A stretch of 32,771 nt of DNA from Eubacteriales bacterium (GTDB lineage Bacteria > Bacillota > Clostridia > Christensenellales > Aristaeellaceae), in contig JAQUWD010000047.1 in assembly GCA_028693055.1 (NCBI GenBank), positions 1-32,771 on the forward strand, read 5' to 3'. A program made the translations under genes and the position numbers. The notes below the pieces were generated by a model, which did not search any database, was not told the origin of the DNA, and saw only the letters and a program-made list of their open reading frames with translations. Positions 1 to 9,194 of this stretch are shown piece by piece (within the stretch, counting starts at the first letter, position 1; each line of letters begins with the position of its first letter).

Positions 1-63
1 TTCAAAAATTAAGCAAGGGAAGAAAATAAATTACAAAACTTCAAAACAGAAAAACAAACCGCT

Positions 64-100
64 GTAACCGTTATACTGTAATGGATTGCAACGGTTTTTT
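64..100 (+). terminator. possible intrinsic terminator
   Basis: A seven-base inverted repeat (AACCGTT at 66-72, AACGGTT at 90-96) is followed by a run of T. The 17-base loop makes the stem weak, so this may be the end of a gene lying to the left of the window. The rest of 1-205 is A-rich intergenic sequence with no gene that I can support. Confidence 0.35.
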
Positions 101-205
101 GCTTCTTGTGCTGTCAAAGACGGGATTATACCGAAGGGCTCGGAGGAAAAAAAGCAAAAATCCTTTGTTTTATGCTCCAAAAAACCGAGGGGTTATCCGT
201 TGCGC

Positions 206-234
206 TTGCGTCGATCCTCTGTTTTCCTTATAAT
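206..234 (+). promoter_or_regulatory. sigma-A promoter of the two-component operon
   Basis: A perfect -10 TATAAT at 229-234 is preceded, after exactly 17 bases, by TTGCGT at 206-211 (weak -35). Transcription would start near 241 and leave a leader of about 28 bases before the kinase ATG at 269. Confidence 0.65.
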
Positions 235-268
235 GGCATTATCGAAAAAATGAAAAGGGGTGGACGGT

Positions 269-2068
269 ATGCACGGCGTCAAACGAATCCACAGCCTTTC
301 CCTGCGTAAAAAAATCCTTCTGCTGGCCGTGGGCGCTGAGGTGCTGATTATGGCGGCGGCGGCCATGCTGGGGCTTAACGTACTCAACACCAACCGTGAT
401 TTGCTATCCCAAGCCATGGACAGCTCCCTTCGCAACAGCGCCGAGCTGGTGAGCAAAGCGCTGGATAACGCGGAAGCGTTAAGCGAGCAGCTTTACAGCA
501 ATGCAGAGCTGCAGCGCCAGCTTGCCATCGTCCGGGACGATCAGGCAAGCCCCGAGCGGCAGGTCGCCTATCATAAGCTGTATGATATCCTGCTGGCTGC
601 CTACCAGCAGTACCCCGCCAAGCATATCCACCATATCAGTCTCATCACGGATTCCTTTACCGTTACTGCTGGCGGGGAGGTTTCCAACCGCCCAACCCAG
701 GAGGCTATGGACGCGCTGTATCAGAAAGCCCTGAACGCCGGGGGCAAGCTTTCGGTCAGCACGGAATGGGCGGATTCGTATGGCCTGCTGCTCTGCCGCG
801 GGGTACGGCGCATTCAGCCCTTTACCCTGGAAACGCTGGGCGTGCTGGTGCTCTGTCTGGATATGGACCGCATCGTCAAGGATGCGACTACCTTTCATAA
901 CGAATATGACCAGAGCTTTTATCTGCTGGATGATGAAAACGGCAGCTTTTACCAAAGCGAGGAGCTCAGCGCCGCAGGCGCGCTTCCTGCCATCCGCGCC
1001 ATGGACGGAAGATACGGCGTCATAGCGCTGGAAGGCCATCATTACTTTGCCCAGCGCGGCACCGTGCCGGATTATGGCTGGGAATACGTCTGTATGGTTT
1101 CCTACGACCGGCAGTGGAACACGCTGCGCAATACGCTTTGGCTTTTCCTTGGTATTTTGCTTGCCACTCTGCTGGTGGCTATGGCGCTTTCGGGGGCCAT
1201 AGCCCATTCCATCTCTCGAGATTTTACCTCTTTGGTGGAGAAGATGCGAAGCTTCCGAGGGCAAAACCTGCCCGCTCCTCAGGAAACCGCCATGGACGGC
1301 ACGACGGAGGTAGCGGTGCTGCACCGCCATTTCGACCAAATGGCCAATGAAATTACGCAGCTCATACAAGAACGCTACCAAAACGAGCTATTGAACAAGG
1401 AGGCTCAGATAAAGGCGCTGGAGGCCCAAATCAACCCTCATTTTCTTTACAATGTGCTGGACAGCATCAACTGGCGCGCCCGGGCGGCTGGGCTTACCGA
1501 CGTATCGGCGATTGTGGATGCGTTTGGCAAGTATCTGCGGGTTTCCCTCAACCGGGAGCGGAAGCTAATATCAGTAAAGGAAGAGCTTTCGCTGGTGGAC
1601 TGCTACATCACCATACAGCAATATCGCTTTGAGGATCATCTGCGCTACCTGTGCCGGGTTCCGCCGGAGCTGATGGAGGTGGAAATCCCCAAGCTGGTGA
1701 TCCAGCCCTTAGTGGAAAACGCCGTCAAATACGCCGTGGAAACCAGCATCGACGATTTCTGCCAGATCGTTGTAGACGCGCGCTTGGAGGGGGAGCGCCT
1801 TTTCATCGAGGTTAAAAACAGCGGCTCTCTGATGGAGGAGAAGCTTCTCAGCAGGCTTCGCACCGGCGAATTAAAAGCCCACGGCTTTGGCATTGGGCTA
1901 ACCAACATCGATGAACGGATGCGTCTGACCTTCGGTGAGGAAATGGGGCTTAGATTGTTTAACGAAAACGGGTACGCGGTCTGCCGCCTGACCTTGCCCT
2001 ACCGCCCAAAGCAAAATGAGCCGCTTAAAGGAGGAAACGATTATGCTGCGTCTGCTGATTGTGGATGA
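269..2068 (+). CDS. YesM-type sensor histidine kinase
   Basis: Membrane histidine kinase of the YesM/LytS-like class that usually senses extracellular sugar-related cues and phosphorylates an AraC-type response regulator. A short basic N-terminus leads into a first membrane segment (about residues 15-38). An extracellular sensor region of about 240 residues follows, then a second membrane segment near 290-312 and a HAMP-like linker. The phospho-acceptor box NPHFLYN has His at residue 391, and the ATPase domain carries QPLVENAVKYA and GFGIGLTNI. I chose ATG 269 because AAAAGGGG at 253-260 is well spaced; an in-frame GTG at 260 lies on that ribosome binding site. The 3' end overlaps the response regulator by 26 bases, so the pair is co-translated. 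The ligand is unknown and no obvious target transporter is adjacent. Confidence 0.93.
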   Translation: MHGVKRIHSLSLRKKILLLAVGAEVLIMAAAAMLGLNVLNTNRDLLSQAMDSSLRNSAELVSKALDNAEALSEQLYSNAELQRQLAIVRDDQASPERQVAYHKLYDILLAAYQQYPAKHIHHISLITDSFTVTAGGEVSNRPTQEAMDALYQKALNAGGKLSVSTEWADSYGLLLCRGVRRIQPFTLETLGVLVLCLDMDRIVKDATTFHNEYDQSFYLLDDENGSFYQSEELSAAGALPAIRAMDGRYGVIALEGHHYFAQRGTVPDYGWEYVCMVSYDRQWNTLRNTLWLFLGILLATLLVAMALSGAIAHSISRDFTSLVEKMRSFRGQNLPAPQETAMDGTTEVAVLHRHFDQMANEITQLIQERYQNELLNKEAQIKALEAQINPHFLYNVLDSINWRARAAGLTDVSAIVDAFGKYLRVSLNRERKLISVKEELSLVDCYITIQQYRFEDHLRYLCRVPPELMEVEIPKLVIQPLVENAVKYAVETSIDDFCQIVVDARLEGERLFIEVKNSGSLMEEKLLSRLRTGELKAHGFGIGLTNIDERMRLTFGEEMGLRLFNENGYAVCRLTLPYRPKQNEPLKGGNDYAASADCG

Positions 2069-3536
2069 CGAGCGCGCCATACGGGAATCCATCCGGGACG
2101 CTATCGATTGGGAGACGCTCGGCATTTCCGTGGTGGGGCTTTACAAAAATGGCGTAGAGGCTTACGACGCTATTTTAGACGAATACCCCGATATTGTGCT
2201 GACCGATATCAAAATGCCGGGCTTAAGCGGCTTGGAGCTGATCGCCAAGGTGAAGGAGGCCCAGCTCGATACCCAGTTTGTGATTCTGTCCGGCTATGCC
2301 GAATTCGAGTTCGCCAAGGAGGCCATGCGTTGGGGGGTGCGTCATTATCTGCTGAAGCCCACCCAGCCGGAGCAAATCACGCAAATCATGGAAGAGGTGC
2401 GGGAGGAGTGCTATCAGCTGCGCCGCCGCGCCGCCGAGCGGGCGGAGCAAACGCCGGACGCAGGCATGGGGCAGCGGCTCATCCGTGGACTGCTGACCGA
2501 AGCCCTCAGCGGCGACGCGGAGCTATCGGAGCTGCTGAACCGCAACCAACCCTTTGTGGATTTTGAAAACGTCAATTACGAACAGATTACGCTGCTGTAT
2601 GTGGAGCCCCAGCACGCGGAGAAATGCGCGGCGAAGGCGATGGAGCTGCACGAGGGCTGGGCTAAAAACGTGCCCCTTCATATGCTCTATGTAAACTATG
2701 CGCTGATTTTTTTCTTTCAAAGCTATACCGCATCCTATGCCCAGCAGGACGCCGCGCTATCGGCCATCCGCCCGGCGGGGCAAAGCCTTGCCTTGGAGTA
2801 TGAGCATACCTCCTATGTCAATCTGTCGGCGCTGCTTCACGAGCTGCTGCCGCGGTTAATGCGCTTTGACACCGTGGATTTGATGAGCGGCATGGGGGTA
2901 ACGCGCATCCATAACGACTCCCGTATTCTACGGGAGGGCGGCGGTCTAGTGACACAGCTGGCTCAGGGGGACGCGGAGGAACGGGAAAAGGCGCTTCATC
3001 GGCTGACGGAGCTGCTGGCTTCGGCGACGGACGTGCAGTTTTTGCGGCAGATGGTTTCCGGCTTTCTGGTGAAATATCTGATGCTTCGGGGCGAAACCGA
3101 CGCGCTGCCGGATATTGCCCGCACCGAAAGCATGGAGGACGCGGAAAGTCTGCGAGCCTTAGCGCTGGACAAGCTCCGGGAGCTTTCCGTCGACGCGGAC
3201 CGACAGGACGTGGTGGCCCAGATCAAGCGCTATGTGCGGCAGAACCTGTCAAACTCTCAACTGTCCCTAAAGTGGCTGGCCGAGAACCGGCTGTATATGA
3301 ACGTAGACTATTTAAGCAAGCAGTTTGCGCAAAAAACCGGGGAGAAATTCTCAGCCTACCTCACCCGTAAGCGCATCGAGCGCGCTAAGGAGCTGCTCTT
3401 GGACAGCGCGGGTCATGTATACGACGTAGCGGATCAGGTAGGCTGCGGCAACAACCCCCAGTATTTCAGTCAAATTTTCAGACGGGCTGTTGGCGTTACC
3501 CCCACGGAGTTTGTCCGCGCCGCCCAAAGGCCGTAG
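2043..3536 (+). CDS. YesN-type response regulator, AraC-family DNA-binding
   Basis: Cytoplasmic response regulator partnered with the kinase just upstream. The receiver domain (about residues 1-125) has the acidic pocket VDDER, phospho-acceptor Asp55 in LTDIKMPG and the conserved Lys in LLKP. A middle region of about 250 residues has no motif I recognise, as is usual for the YesN group. The last 100 residues form two helix-turn-helix motifs of the AraC type, ending in the typical NPQYFSQIFRRAVGVTPTEF segment. ATG 2043 is chosen because AGGAGGAAA precedes it at correct spacing inside the kinase 3' end; an upstream in-frame start at 2016 has no such site. It probably activates genes for carbohydrate uptake, but the regulon cannot be read from this window. 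Confidence 0.93.
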   Translation: MLRLLIVDDERAIRESIRDAIDWETLGISVVGLYKNGVEAYDAILDEYPDIVLTDIKMPGLSGLELIAKVKEAQLDTQFVILSGYAEFEFAKEAMRWGVRHYLLKPTQPEQITQIMEEVREECYQLRRRAAERAEQTPDAGMGQRLIRGLLTEALSGDAELSELLNRNQPFVDFENVNYEQITLLYVEPQHAEKCAAKAMELHEGWAKNVPLHMLYVNYALIFFFQSYTASYAQQDAALSAIRPAGQSLALEYEHTSYVNLSALLHELLPRLMRFDTVDLMSGMGVTRIHNDSRILREGGGLVTQLAQGDAEEREKALHRLTELLASATDVQFLRQMVSGFLVKYLMLRGETDALPDIARTESMEDAESLRALALDKLRELSVDADRQDVVAQIKRYVRQNLSNSQLSLKWLAENRLYMNVDYLSKQFAQKTGEKFSAYLTRKRIERAKELLLDSAGHVYDVADQVGCGNNPQYFSQIFRRAVGVTPTEFVRAAQRP

Positions 3537-3605
3537 CGGCAAATGGACGCAAATACGGCTCCCTCTATTTTCACCGGGAGCTGCTTGGGGCAAATTGCGT
3601 ATCGC

Positions 3606-5186
3606 TCACCGACTGGCAGGATTTTTCTTGGTGATATTGCCGACCATAAATCCGACTCTTCCCAGCAGCGAACGCAGCGCTTCCCGATCAAACAGCCAAG
3701 CGGAAGCCAGCGAAACAACGGACGCATAGATCACCAGCACCACGGCGTACATCACCCATGTATAAAAACGCCGTGGGGGACTGACCCATAGCAAAAAGGG
3801 CGCGGCGATTACCGCCACGGTCAGGGCTAAACGAAGCATGCGCCTTAGGCTGTCCTTCCACGGCAAGCCGGTGATGCTTTTAGGCACAAAGCGTAATTGA
3901 AACGCCGCCCGCACCAGATTGCCAAGAATCACGCCTAGAAGAACGCCGCAGACAGAGGCTTCCACTCCATAGGAAAGCCCTGCGATTCCCAGCGCCGTGC
4001 CTAGGACAACCGTCGTGGCTACCTGGGCCACACAATGCCAGCGTACCTCCCGGAACATGCCGCTGGAGGATATCATCAAATCCATTGGCATTTTGCATTG
4101 ATTGGATAGCGCCTCGACGATCATCAGAAGCCCAATAGCGGGCACGGTGTAATTCACATCCTCTACCCCGTGGGTGTATAGCGTTACAAAGGGGACGATC
4201 AATACCGCAGCCGCGCCAAATAGGACGCTACCCACCGTGTGATACAGACACTCGAAATCCCGGTAGGCCTTTTGAAAGCCGGGCTTATCCCCGCTTACCA
4301 GCAGGTTGCCAAAAATAGAATAAATCCCCGTGGTTCCCATTTTTAAAATGCCCCAAAGGCCGACGGTAACCATGTGATAAAGCCCGTACACGCTTAAAAT
4401 GGAAGCGTCGCGGGTAATCAGCGAGGTCAAAATAACCCCTGCGCCTTGCTGGAATACCTCCGTCAGCTCTACGTACAGCGCGTCCCAGCGCTTGCCAAGG
4501 GCGGAGCGGTCGGGCTTAGCCTCCGGGTTCACATCCGGGTATCGCTTTGCCGTATAGCGGGACAGAATGACGGAGCGCAGCAAAATGGTCAGGGAAGCCG
4601 CCAGCCGGACCACCGTTACCTCTGCGCCCAAATAGGGCAGAACTACGATTAACGCCGTTGATAAAAGCAAGGACGACATAGAGGTTAAGGAAACCACATA
4701 GGTTTTTTGGTCGGCGGTCAGCAGTACGCGGTAACGGGATAAGGTAAAAAACTCCAGCGCGCCTGCAATGCCCATGGACAAAATCAGAAGCATTTCCGAA
4801 AGGGCGCTCATTTGCAGGCCGTTGATATCACAGACAGGCACCACAAATGGATAAACGATGGCAAACAGCACCGTCAGCCCGCAAAAAAGAAAGCCCGCCT
4901 TGCGGTAGAATAGCCGAGCTGCGGAGACAATGCCGCTTACCACGTCCTTATCACCGTCGGCTAAGGGCTTGTACAGCGCCGCTATCGCCGCCGCGGCTAA
5001 GCCGGCCTCTACCATTTTAAAATAGGTCAAAAATTCGGTTACGGATACGATCAGACCATTAACCTCGGAGCCATAATAGAGGATCATCAGCCGGGGCGTG
5101 ATGAAGCCCATAATCATGGCGGTAATCTGGTAGGCCGCAGTGCAGGCCATGTTTTGCACAAAACGGACGGTTCGGCTGCTGCTCAC
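3606..5186 (-). CDS. oligosaccharide/polysaccharide flippase-like membrane protein (MOP superfamily)
   Basis: Polytopic membrane protein of the Wzx/MATE-like MOP superfamily, about 526 residues with roughly 12-14 hydrophobic segments. Family members move lipid-linked glycans or similar lipids across the cytoplasmic membrane. The N-terminal stretch with GFITPRLMILYYGSEVNGLI is typical of this branch. I chose GTG at 5186 because AAGGAG at 5201-5196 sits nine bases upstream. A TTGACA/TATTCT promoter at 5250-5222 would start transcription downstream of the upstream in-frame ATGs (5231 and 5219), which makes those starts unlikely. It stands alone, convergent with the response regulator gene and divergent from citrate synthase. 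The transported substrate is not evident; the rmlAB genes 7 kb away show that the cell makes deoxysugar glycans. Confidence 0.8.
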   Translation of the reverse strand: MSSSRTVRFVQNMACTAAYQITAMIMGFITPRLMILYYGSEVNGLIVSVTEFLTYFKMVEAGLAAAAIAALYKPLADGDKDVVSGIVSAARLFYRKAGFLFCGLTVLFAIVYPFVVPVCDINGLQMSALSEMLLILSMGIAGALEFFTLSRYRVLLTADQKTYVVSLTSMSSLLLSTALIVVLPYLGAEVTVVRLAASLTILLRSVILSRYTAKRYPDVNPEAKPDRSALGKRWDALYVELTEVFQQGAGVILTSLITRDASILSVYGLYHMVTVGLWGILKMGTTGIYSIFGNLLVSGDKPGFQKAYRDFECLYHTVGSVLFGAAAVLIVPFVTLYTHGVEDVNYTVPAIGLLMIVEALSNQCKMPMDLMISSSGMFREVRWHCVAQVATTVVLGTALGIAGLSYGVEASVCGVLLGVILGNLVRAAFQLRFVPKSITGLPWKDSLRRMLRLALTVAVIAAPFLLWVSPPRRFYTWVMYAVVLVIYASVVSLASAWLFDREALRSLLGRVGFMVGNITKKNPASR

Positions 5187-5221
5187 AGGCTCAGTCTCCT
5201 TATCGGGATGGATTATCATGG

Positions 5222-5250
5222 AGAATAGCATCCATAGGCCGCTTTGTCAA
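5222..5250 (-). promoter_or_regulatory. sigma-A promoter of the flippase gene
   Basis: On the minus strand, a perfect TTGACA (5250-5245) is 17 bases from TATTCT (5227-5222). The expected start near 5215 gives a leader of about 30 bases and fixes the translation start at GTG 5186. Confidence 0.65.
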
Positions 5251-5289
5251 TCTTCGACGCTCCTCGACAACCTTAGCGGGGCGGGGTGA

Positions 5290-5318
5290 TTGACCGACGG
5301 CTCCGTTTCATTTATACT
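5290..5318 (+). promoter_or_regulatory. sigma-A promoter of the citrate synthase operon
   Basis: TTGACC at 5290-5295, a 17-base spacer and TATACT at 5313-5318. Transcription would begin near 5325, directly before the ribosome binding site GGAAGGGAG (5325-5333). The leader is therefore very short, with no room for a riboswitch. Confidence 0.75.
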
Positions 5319-5343
5319 GCATGAGGAAGGGAGATGAGTATCC

Positions 5344-6720
5344 ATGGAGCAGAGAAATCCATTAGAGCGCTTGGCAGACTACGCCCAAGCTCACGCGCCG
5401 GAGATGGAACAAAACAGCGGCATTCACCCGGAGCTGTATCAAACCTATGGTGTAAAAAGAGGGCTCAGAGATAAACAGGGGCGGGGCGTGCTGGCAGGGC
5501 TTACCCGCATCTCAGAAATTGTGAGCAGCAAGGAAGAAAACGGGGCTATGGTCCCCTGCGAAGGTCAGCTCTTCTACCGTGGGTATGATATTGCCGACTT
5601 GGTGGGCGCACTTTTCCGGGAGCATCGGCTGGGCTTTGAGGAGATCACCTACCTACTGCTTTTTGGCCAGCTGCCCTGTCAAAATGACTTGGCAGATTTT
5701 AAAACCGTCTTAGCGGACAGCCGTACCTTACCCACTAATTTTGTGCGGGACGTGATTATGAAAGCGCCCAGCCGGGACATGATGAACACGTTGAGCCGAA
5801 GCGTGCTCACCTTAGCCAGCTACGACCCGGAGGCAACAAATCCCGCGCTTTCCAATGTGCTCCGGCAATGCCTGATGCTGATCGCCGTGTTTCCCATGCT
5901 GGCGGTATACGGCTTCCATAGCTACAACCACTACGAGCGGGATGAAAGCCTGTACATACACCGCCCCGATGACAGCCTGTCGGCTGCTGAAAATTTACTG
6001 CGCATGCTACGGCCCGACAAAAGCTATACAGCGCTAGAAGCGCGGGTGCTGGATTTGGCGCTGATTCTCCATATGGAGCATGGCGGCGGTAACAACTCGT
6101 CCTTTACCACCCACGTGGTCACCTCCTCCGGCAGCGACACCTACAGCGTCATGGCTGCCGCGCTAGCCAGCCTAAAGGGGCCTAAGCACGGCGGGGCTAA
6201 TATCAAGGTAGTGGAGATGATGGCCGACCTAAAGCAAAATGTGGGCGACCTCACCGACGATGACGAGGTGAGCGCTTACCTGCGCAAGCTGCTACATAAG
6301 GAAGCCTTTGATCAAAAGGGGCTGATTTACGGCATGGGCCATGCGGTCTATTCCATCAGCGACCCCCGCGCCAAGGTTTTCCGCGGCTTTGTGGAAATGC
6401 TAGCCGAGGAAAAGCACCACAAGGAGGACTTTGCCCTTTACACGCTTGTGGAGCGGCTGGCTCCTCAGCTGATCGCCGAGGAACGCCAAATCTTCAAGGG
6501 CGTCAGCCCTAATGTGGACTTCTATAGCGGCCTTACCTACAGCATGCTTGGCATCCCCAACGAAATGTTCACCCCCATCTTCGCCATCGCCCGCATCGTA
6601 GGCTGGAGCGCCCATCGGATGGAGGAGCTTATGAACATGGATAAGATTATCCGTCCGGCTTACAAAAGCGTGCAGGAGCGGCGGACGTATACTTGCCTTT
6701 CGGAACGCGAGCCTGATTAA
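5344..6720 (+). CDS. citrate synthase
   Basis: Citrate synthase condenses acetyl-CoA with oxaloacetate to give citrate. The 458-residue chain has the catalytic triad in typical contexts: His246 in EHGGGNNSSF, His333 in GMGHAVY and Asp392 in NVDFYSG. The motif SLKGPKHGGAN for substrate binding is also present. It has the N-terminal extension of about 80 residues seen in many Clostridia citrate synthases. The start at ATG 5344 has GGAAGGGAG ten bases upstream. It heads a five-gene run with fumarase at the end, but no aconitase or isocitrate dehydrogenase is visible here. It could feed glutamate synthesis or a partial TCA cycle. A 2-methylcitrate synthase activity cannot be excluded from sequence alone. 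Confidence 0.95.
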   Translation: MEQRNPLERLADYAQAHAPEMEQNSGIHPELYQTYGVKRGLRDKQGRGVLAGLTRISEIVSSKEENGAMVPCEGQLFYRGYDIADLVGALFREHRLGFEEITYLLLFGQLPCQNDLADFKTVLADSRTLPTNFVRDVIMKAPSRDMMNTLSRSVLTLASYDPEATNPALSNVLRQCLMLIAVFPMLAVYGFHSYNHYERDESLYIHRPDDSLSAAENLLRMLRPDKSYTALEARVLDLALILHMEHGGGNNSSFTTHVVTSSGSDTYSVMAAALASLKGPKHGGANIKVVEMMADLKQNVGDLTDDDEVSAYLRKLLHKEAFDQKGLIYGMGHAVYSISDPRAKVFRGFVEMLAEEKHHKEDFALYTLVERLAPQLIAEERQIFKGVSPNVDFYSGLTYSMLGIPNEMFTPIFAIARIVGWSAHRMEELMNMDKIIRPAYKSVQERRTYTCLSEREPD

Positions 6721-6746
6721 CAACCAAAATATTGGAGGGAAAAAAC

Positions 6747-7610
6747 GTGGAAAGCCAAAAAAAAGAGAGTCCCCTTTGGGGCGCTCTTAAGGGCGCGATT
6801 ATCGCCATGGGAGCTATGCTTCCCGGAATCAGCGGCGGCGCGCTTTGTGTGATACTGGGAATTTATAAACCGATGATGCTTCTCTTATCCAACCCTCTGA
6901 AGCAGATCAAAAAACAGTTTTGGTTTTTCCTTCCCATCGGCATTGGCTTTTTAGTAGGGGCTTTGCTGATCGCTAAGGTGCTGGGAAGCTTTCTGGAAGC
7001 GGCGGAAACCGCTGCGATTTTCCTCTTTATCGGCCTCATCCTAGGCACCATCCCCCATTTGCTGAAGGAGGCTCAGGCACAGGGCGTTGCCAAGGGCTCC
7101 TATGCCGGGATGATCATCGCTTGCTTGGTGATGCTGGCGTGGATGATCCCCATGTCGCTGGCTGGGCAGAGCCAGATTACCCCCACGCTGGGCTGGTGGT
7201 GTCTGTGCGGCGTGCTGTGGGGGCTGGGCATCATCGTACCCGGTATGAGCCCCTCCAACATCTTTTTCTTTTTAGGGCTAGCCACTCCTATGTACGCCGC
7301 CATCGGCAATCTGGATATGAGCGTGGTGCTGCCGATGGGGCTTTGCCTGCTGGTATCGGTGATTGCACTATCCAACGGCGTGCAGTACTGCCTTAAGCGC
7401 TGGTATTCTATATTCATGCACGGCGTAATCGGCGTGGTGCTGGCCTCTACGCTGATGATTCTGCCCCCTGTGAAGGCGCTGCTGACTCCGGGCTATTCCT
7501 ATGCCACCGGTCTTACGGACTGGCTGATTTATCTAGGCTGCCTAATCGTCGGCGGGGTCTGCGCTTGGGCTATTGGTAACATTGACAAGCCCGCGCCCGC
7601 TGCTAAATAG
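6747..7610 (+). CDS. DUF368 family polyprenyl-phosphate transporter (PopT-like)
   Basis: Integral membrane protein of the DUF368 family, about 287 residues and eight or more hydrophobic segments. Members (PopT) have been linked to returning undecaprenyl phosphate, the lipid carrier for cell-wall and glycan precursors, to the inner leaflet. Recognisable motifs are GAMLPGISGGALCVILGIY near the N-terminus and its inverted-repeat counterpart GLGIIVPGMSPSNIFFFLG in the second half. I chose GTG 6747 because GGAGGG (6734-6739) lies seven bases upstream; an in-frame TTG at 6732 overlaps that site. It lies 26 bases after citrate synthase and ends where the next ribosome binding site begins, so it is an operon member. 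Why it is grouped with TCA enzymes is not obvious. Confidence 0.85.
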   Translation: MESQKKESPLWGALKGAIIAMGAMLPGISGGALCVILGIYKPMMLLLSNPLKQIKKQFWFFLPIGIGFLVGALLIAKVLGSFLEAAETAAIFLFIGLILGTIPHLLKEAQAQGVAKGSYAGMIIACLVMLAWMIPMSLAGQSQITPTLGWWCLCGVLWGLGIIVPGMSPSNIFFFLGLATPMYAAIGNLDMSVVLPMGLCLLVSVIALSNGVQYCLKRWYSIFMHGVIGVVLASTLMILPPVKALLTPGYSYATGLTDWLIYLGCLIVGGVCAWAIGNIDKPAPAAK

Positions 7611-7623
7611 GAGATGACTATTA

Positions 7624-8304
7624 TTGCGTGTACTGACTTCTTATACTTTGCATACCGGCAAGCTGAGCCGTCCCTATACCTTTGCGGTGGTCAGCGACCT
7701 CCACGACGAGCCCTACGAGGATCTATGGCCTATGATTGACGGGGCAGACGCGCTGCTGGTACCGGGAGATATTACCAATCGCTATACCCAGAGCGAGCAG
7801 ACGGGCTTGTCCTTCCTGCGGGACGCAGCCCATCGGCTGCCCACCTTTTACTCTCTGGGCAACCACGAGGCGCGGCTGAAAAATACCAACGCCCTCATCA
7901 GCCAGATGAAGAAAACAAGAGCAAAGGTACTAATCAACCAATATGTGCGCTTTGGCGAATTGTGGATCGGCGGCTGGTACAACCCCAAATACGTCTGGCA
8001 AAAAGACATGATGGATACGTTTGAAGGGCTGCCGGGCTGCAAGGTGCTGCTGTGCCATAAGCCCGACGATTATATTCAATATCTGAGGGAAAGAGATGTG
8101 GATCTGGTGGTTTCGGGTCATGCGCATGGCGGACAGATTCGCCTGCTGAACCGCGGAATGTATTCGCCGGGACAGCATTTTTTTCCGAAATACACCAAGG
8201 GTATTGTGGATAACCGCATGGTGATTTCTGCCGGAGCGGGCAATCCCAACGGCCTGCCCCGCTGGAATAATCCCTGCGAGGTACTGCGCATTACGCTGGA
8301 CTAG
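7624..8304 (+). CDS. calcineurin-like metallophosphoesterase (YkuE-like)
   Basis: Two-metal phosphoesterase fold of 226 residues, with all signature blocks in order: SDLHDE, VPGDITN, LGNHEAR, LLCHKPDD and SGHAHGGQ, which carry the Asp, Asn and His metal ligands. The YkuE-like branch contains membrane-associated phosphoesterases, but this protein lacks a clear N-terminal membrane segment and may be cytoplasmic. The start is a TTG at 7624 with AGGAG at 7609-7613; an ATG at 7614 is out of frame. The ribosome binding site overlaps the PopT stop codon, so translation is probably coupled. The substrate is unknown; a lipid-phosphate or nucleotide substrate would be a guess. Confidence 0.85.
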   Translation: MRVLTSYTLHTGKLSRPYTFAVVSDLHDEPYEDLWPMIDGADALLVPGDITNRYTQSEQTGLSFLRDAAHRLPTFYSLGNHEARLKNTNALISQMKKTRAKVLINQYVRFGELWIGGWYNPKYVWQKDMMDTFEGLPGCKVLLCHKPDDYIQYLRERDVDLVVSGHAHGGQIRLLNRGMYSPGQHFFPKYTKGIVDNRMVISAGAGNPNGLPRWNNPCEVLRITLD

Positions 8305-8326
8305 CTAACGAAGGGAAAGAATACCA

Positions 8327-9178
8327 ATGAACGAAATCCGAACCATACAGGCGGCGGAAATCACCGAGACGGTAGCGCGGCTGTGTATCGAGGCCTGCAC
8401 GCTGCTTCCCGGCGAGGTGTGCGGCTTATTACAGGATGCGGCTGAGCGAGAGCCCTACGCCCCCGCCAAGGAATCCTTGGAGCTCATCCTTCAAAATCAG
8501 AAAATCGCCCGAACCACCCAGACTCCGATCTGTCAGGATACGGGGATTGCCGTGGTTTACGCCGACGTTGGGCAGGACGTTCATATCGTGGGCGGTACGC
8601 TGGAGGCGGCGGTGAACGCGGGAGTCGCCAAGGGGTATACCGACGGCTACCTTCGTAAGTCGGTGGTGGCTGATCCCATCCGCCGGGGCAACACCAACGA
8701 CAATACCCCCGCCGTTCTCCATACCCGTCTCACTGCCGGGGATTGCCTCAGGCTGCTGGTAGCGCCTAAGGGCATCGGCAGCGAGAACATGAGCCGCCTT
8801 GCCATGCTGATTCCCGCCCAAGGCTTGCAGGGCGTAAAGGATTTTGTGCTGGAAACCGTCCGTTTGGCGGGAGCGAATCCCTGCCCGCCTATGATGCTGG
8901 GCGTAGGCATAGGCGGCGATTTTGAAAAGGTGGCGGAGCTGGCAAAGGAAGCGCTGGTGGAGCCGCGAGAGGGCGAGCATCCCGATCCCTTTTATGCAGC
9001 GCTGGAAGCGGAGCTGCTCGACGCTGTCAACGGGCTGGGCGTTGGCCCTCAGGGCTTTGGCGGGCTGACCACCGCCTTGAGTGTCCATATCAAGGCCTAT
9101 CCCACCCATATTGCCGGGCTGCCGGTGGCTGTCAACGTGGGCTGTCACGTCACCCGCCATGCTGCCGCCACGCTTTAA
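8327..9178 (+). CDS. class I fumarate hydratase, alpha subunit
   Basis: Alpha subunit of the oxygen-sensitive [4Fe-4S] fumarase/L-tartrate dehydratase family, which interconverts fumarate and malate. The three cluster cysteines are visible: Cys69 in TPICQDTG, Cys186 in NPCPPMM and Cys273 in NVGCHVTRH. The length of 283 residues is normal for the split form. ATG 8327 has a GAAGGGAAAG site upstream. It is followed 16 bases later by the beta subunit, so the active enzyme is a heteromer. Substrate cannot be settled between fumarate and tartrate by eye, but pairing with citrate synthase in one operon favours fumarate. Confidence 0.92.
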   Translation: MNEIRTIQAAEITETVARLCIEACTLLPGEVCGLLQDAAEREPYAPAKESLELILQNQKIARTTQTPICQDTGIAVVYADVGQDVHIVGGTLEAAVNAGVAKGYTDGYLRKSVVADPIRRGNTNDNTPAVLHTRLTAGDCLRLLVAPKGIGSENMSRLAMLIPAQGLQGVKDFVLETVRLAGANPCPPMMLGVGIGGDFEKVAELAKEALVEPREGEHPDPFYAALEAELLDAVNGLGVGPQGFGGLTTALSVHIKAYPTHIAGLPVAVNVGCHVTRHAAATL

Positions 9179-9194
9179 AGGAAGGAGCATTATT

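Noticed and set aside
479..1381. 300-residue open frame on the minus strand inside the histidine kinase
   Set aside because: It is antisense to a kinase with complete motifs, has no ribosome binding site and shows no recognisable domain.
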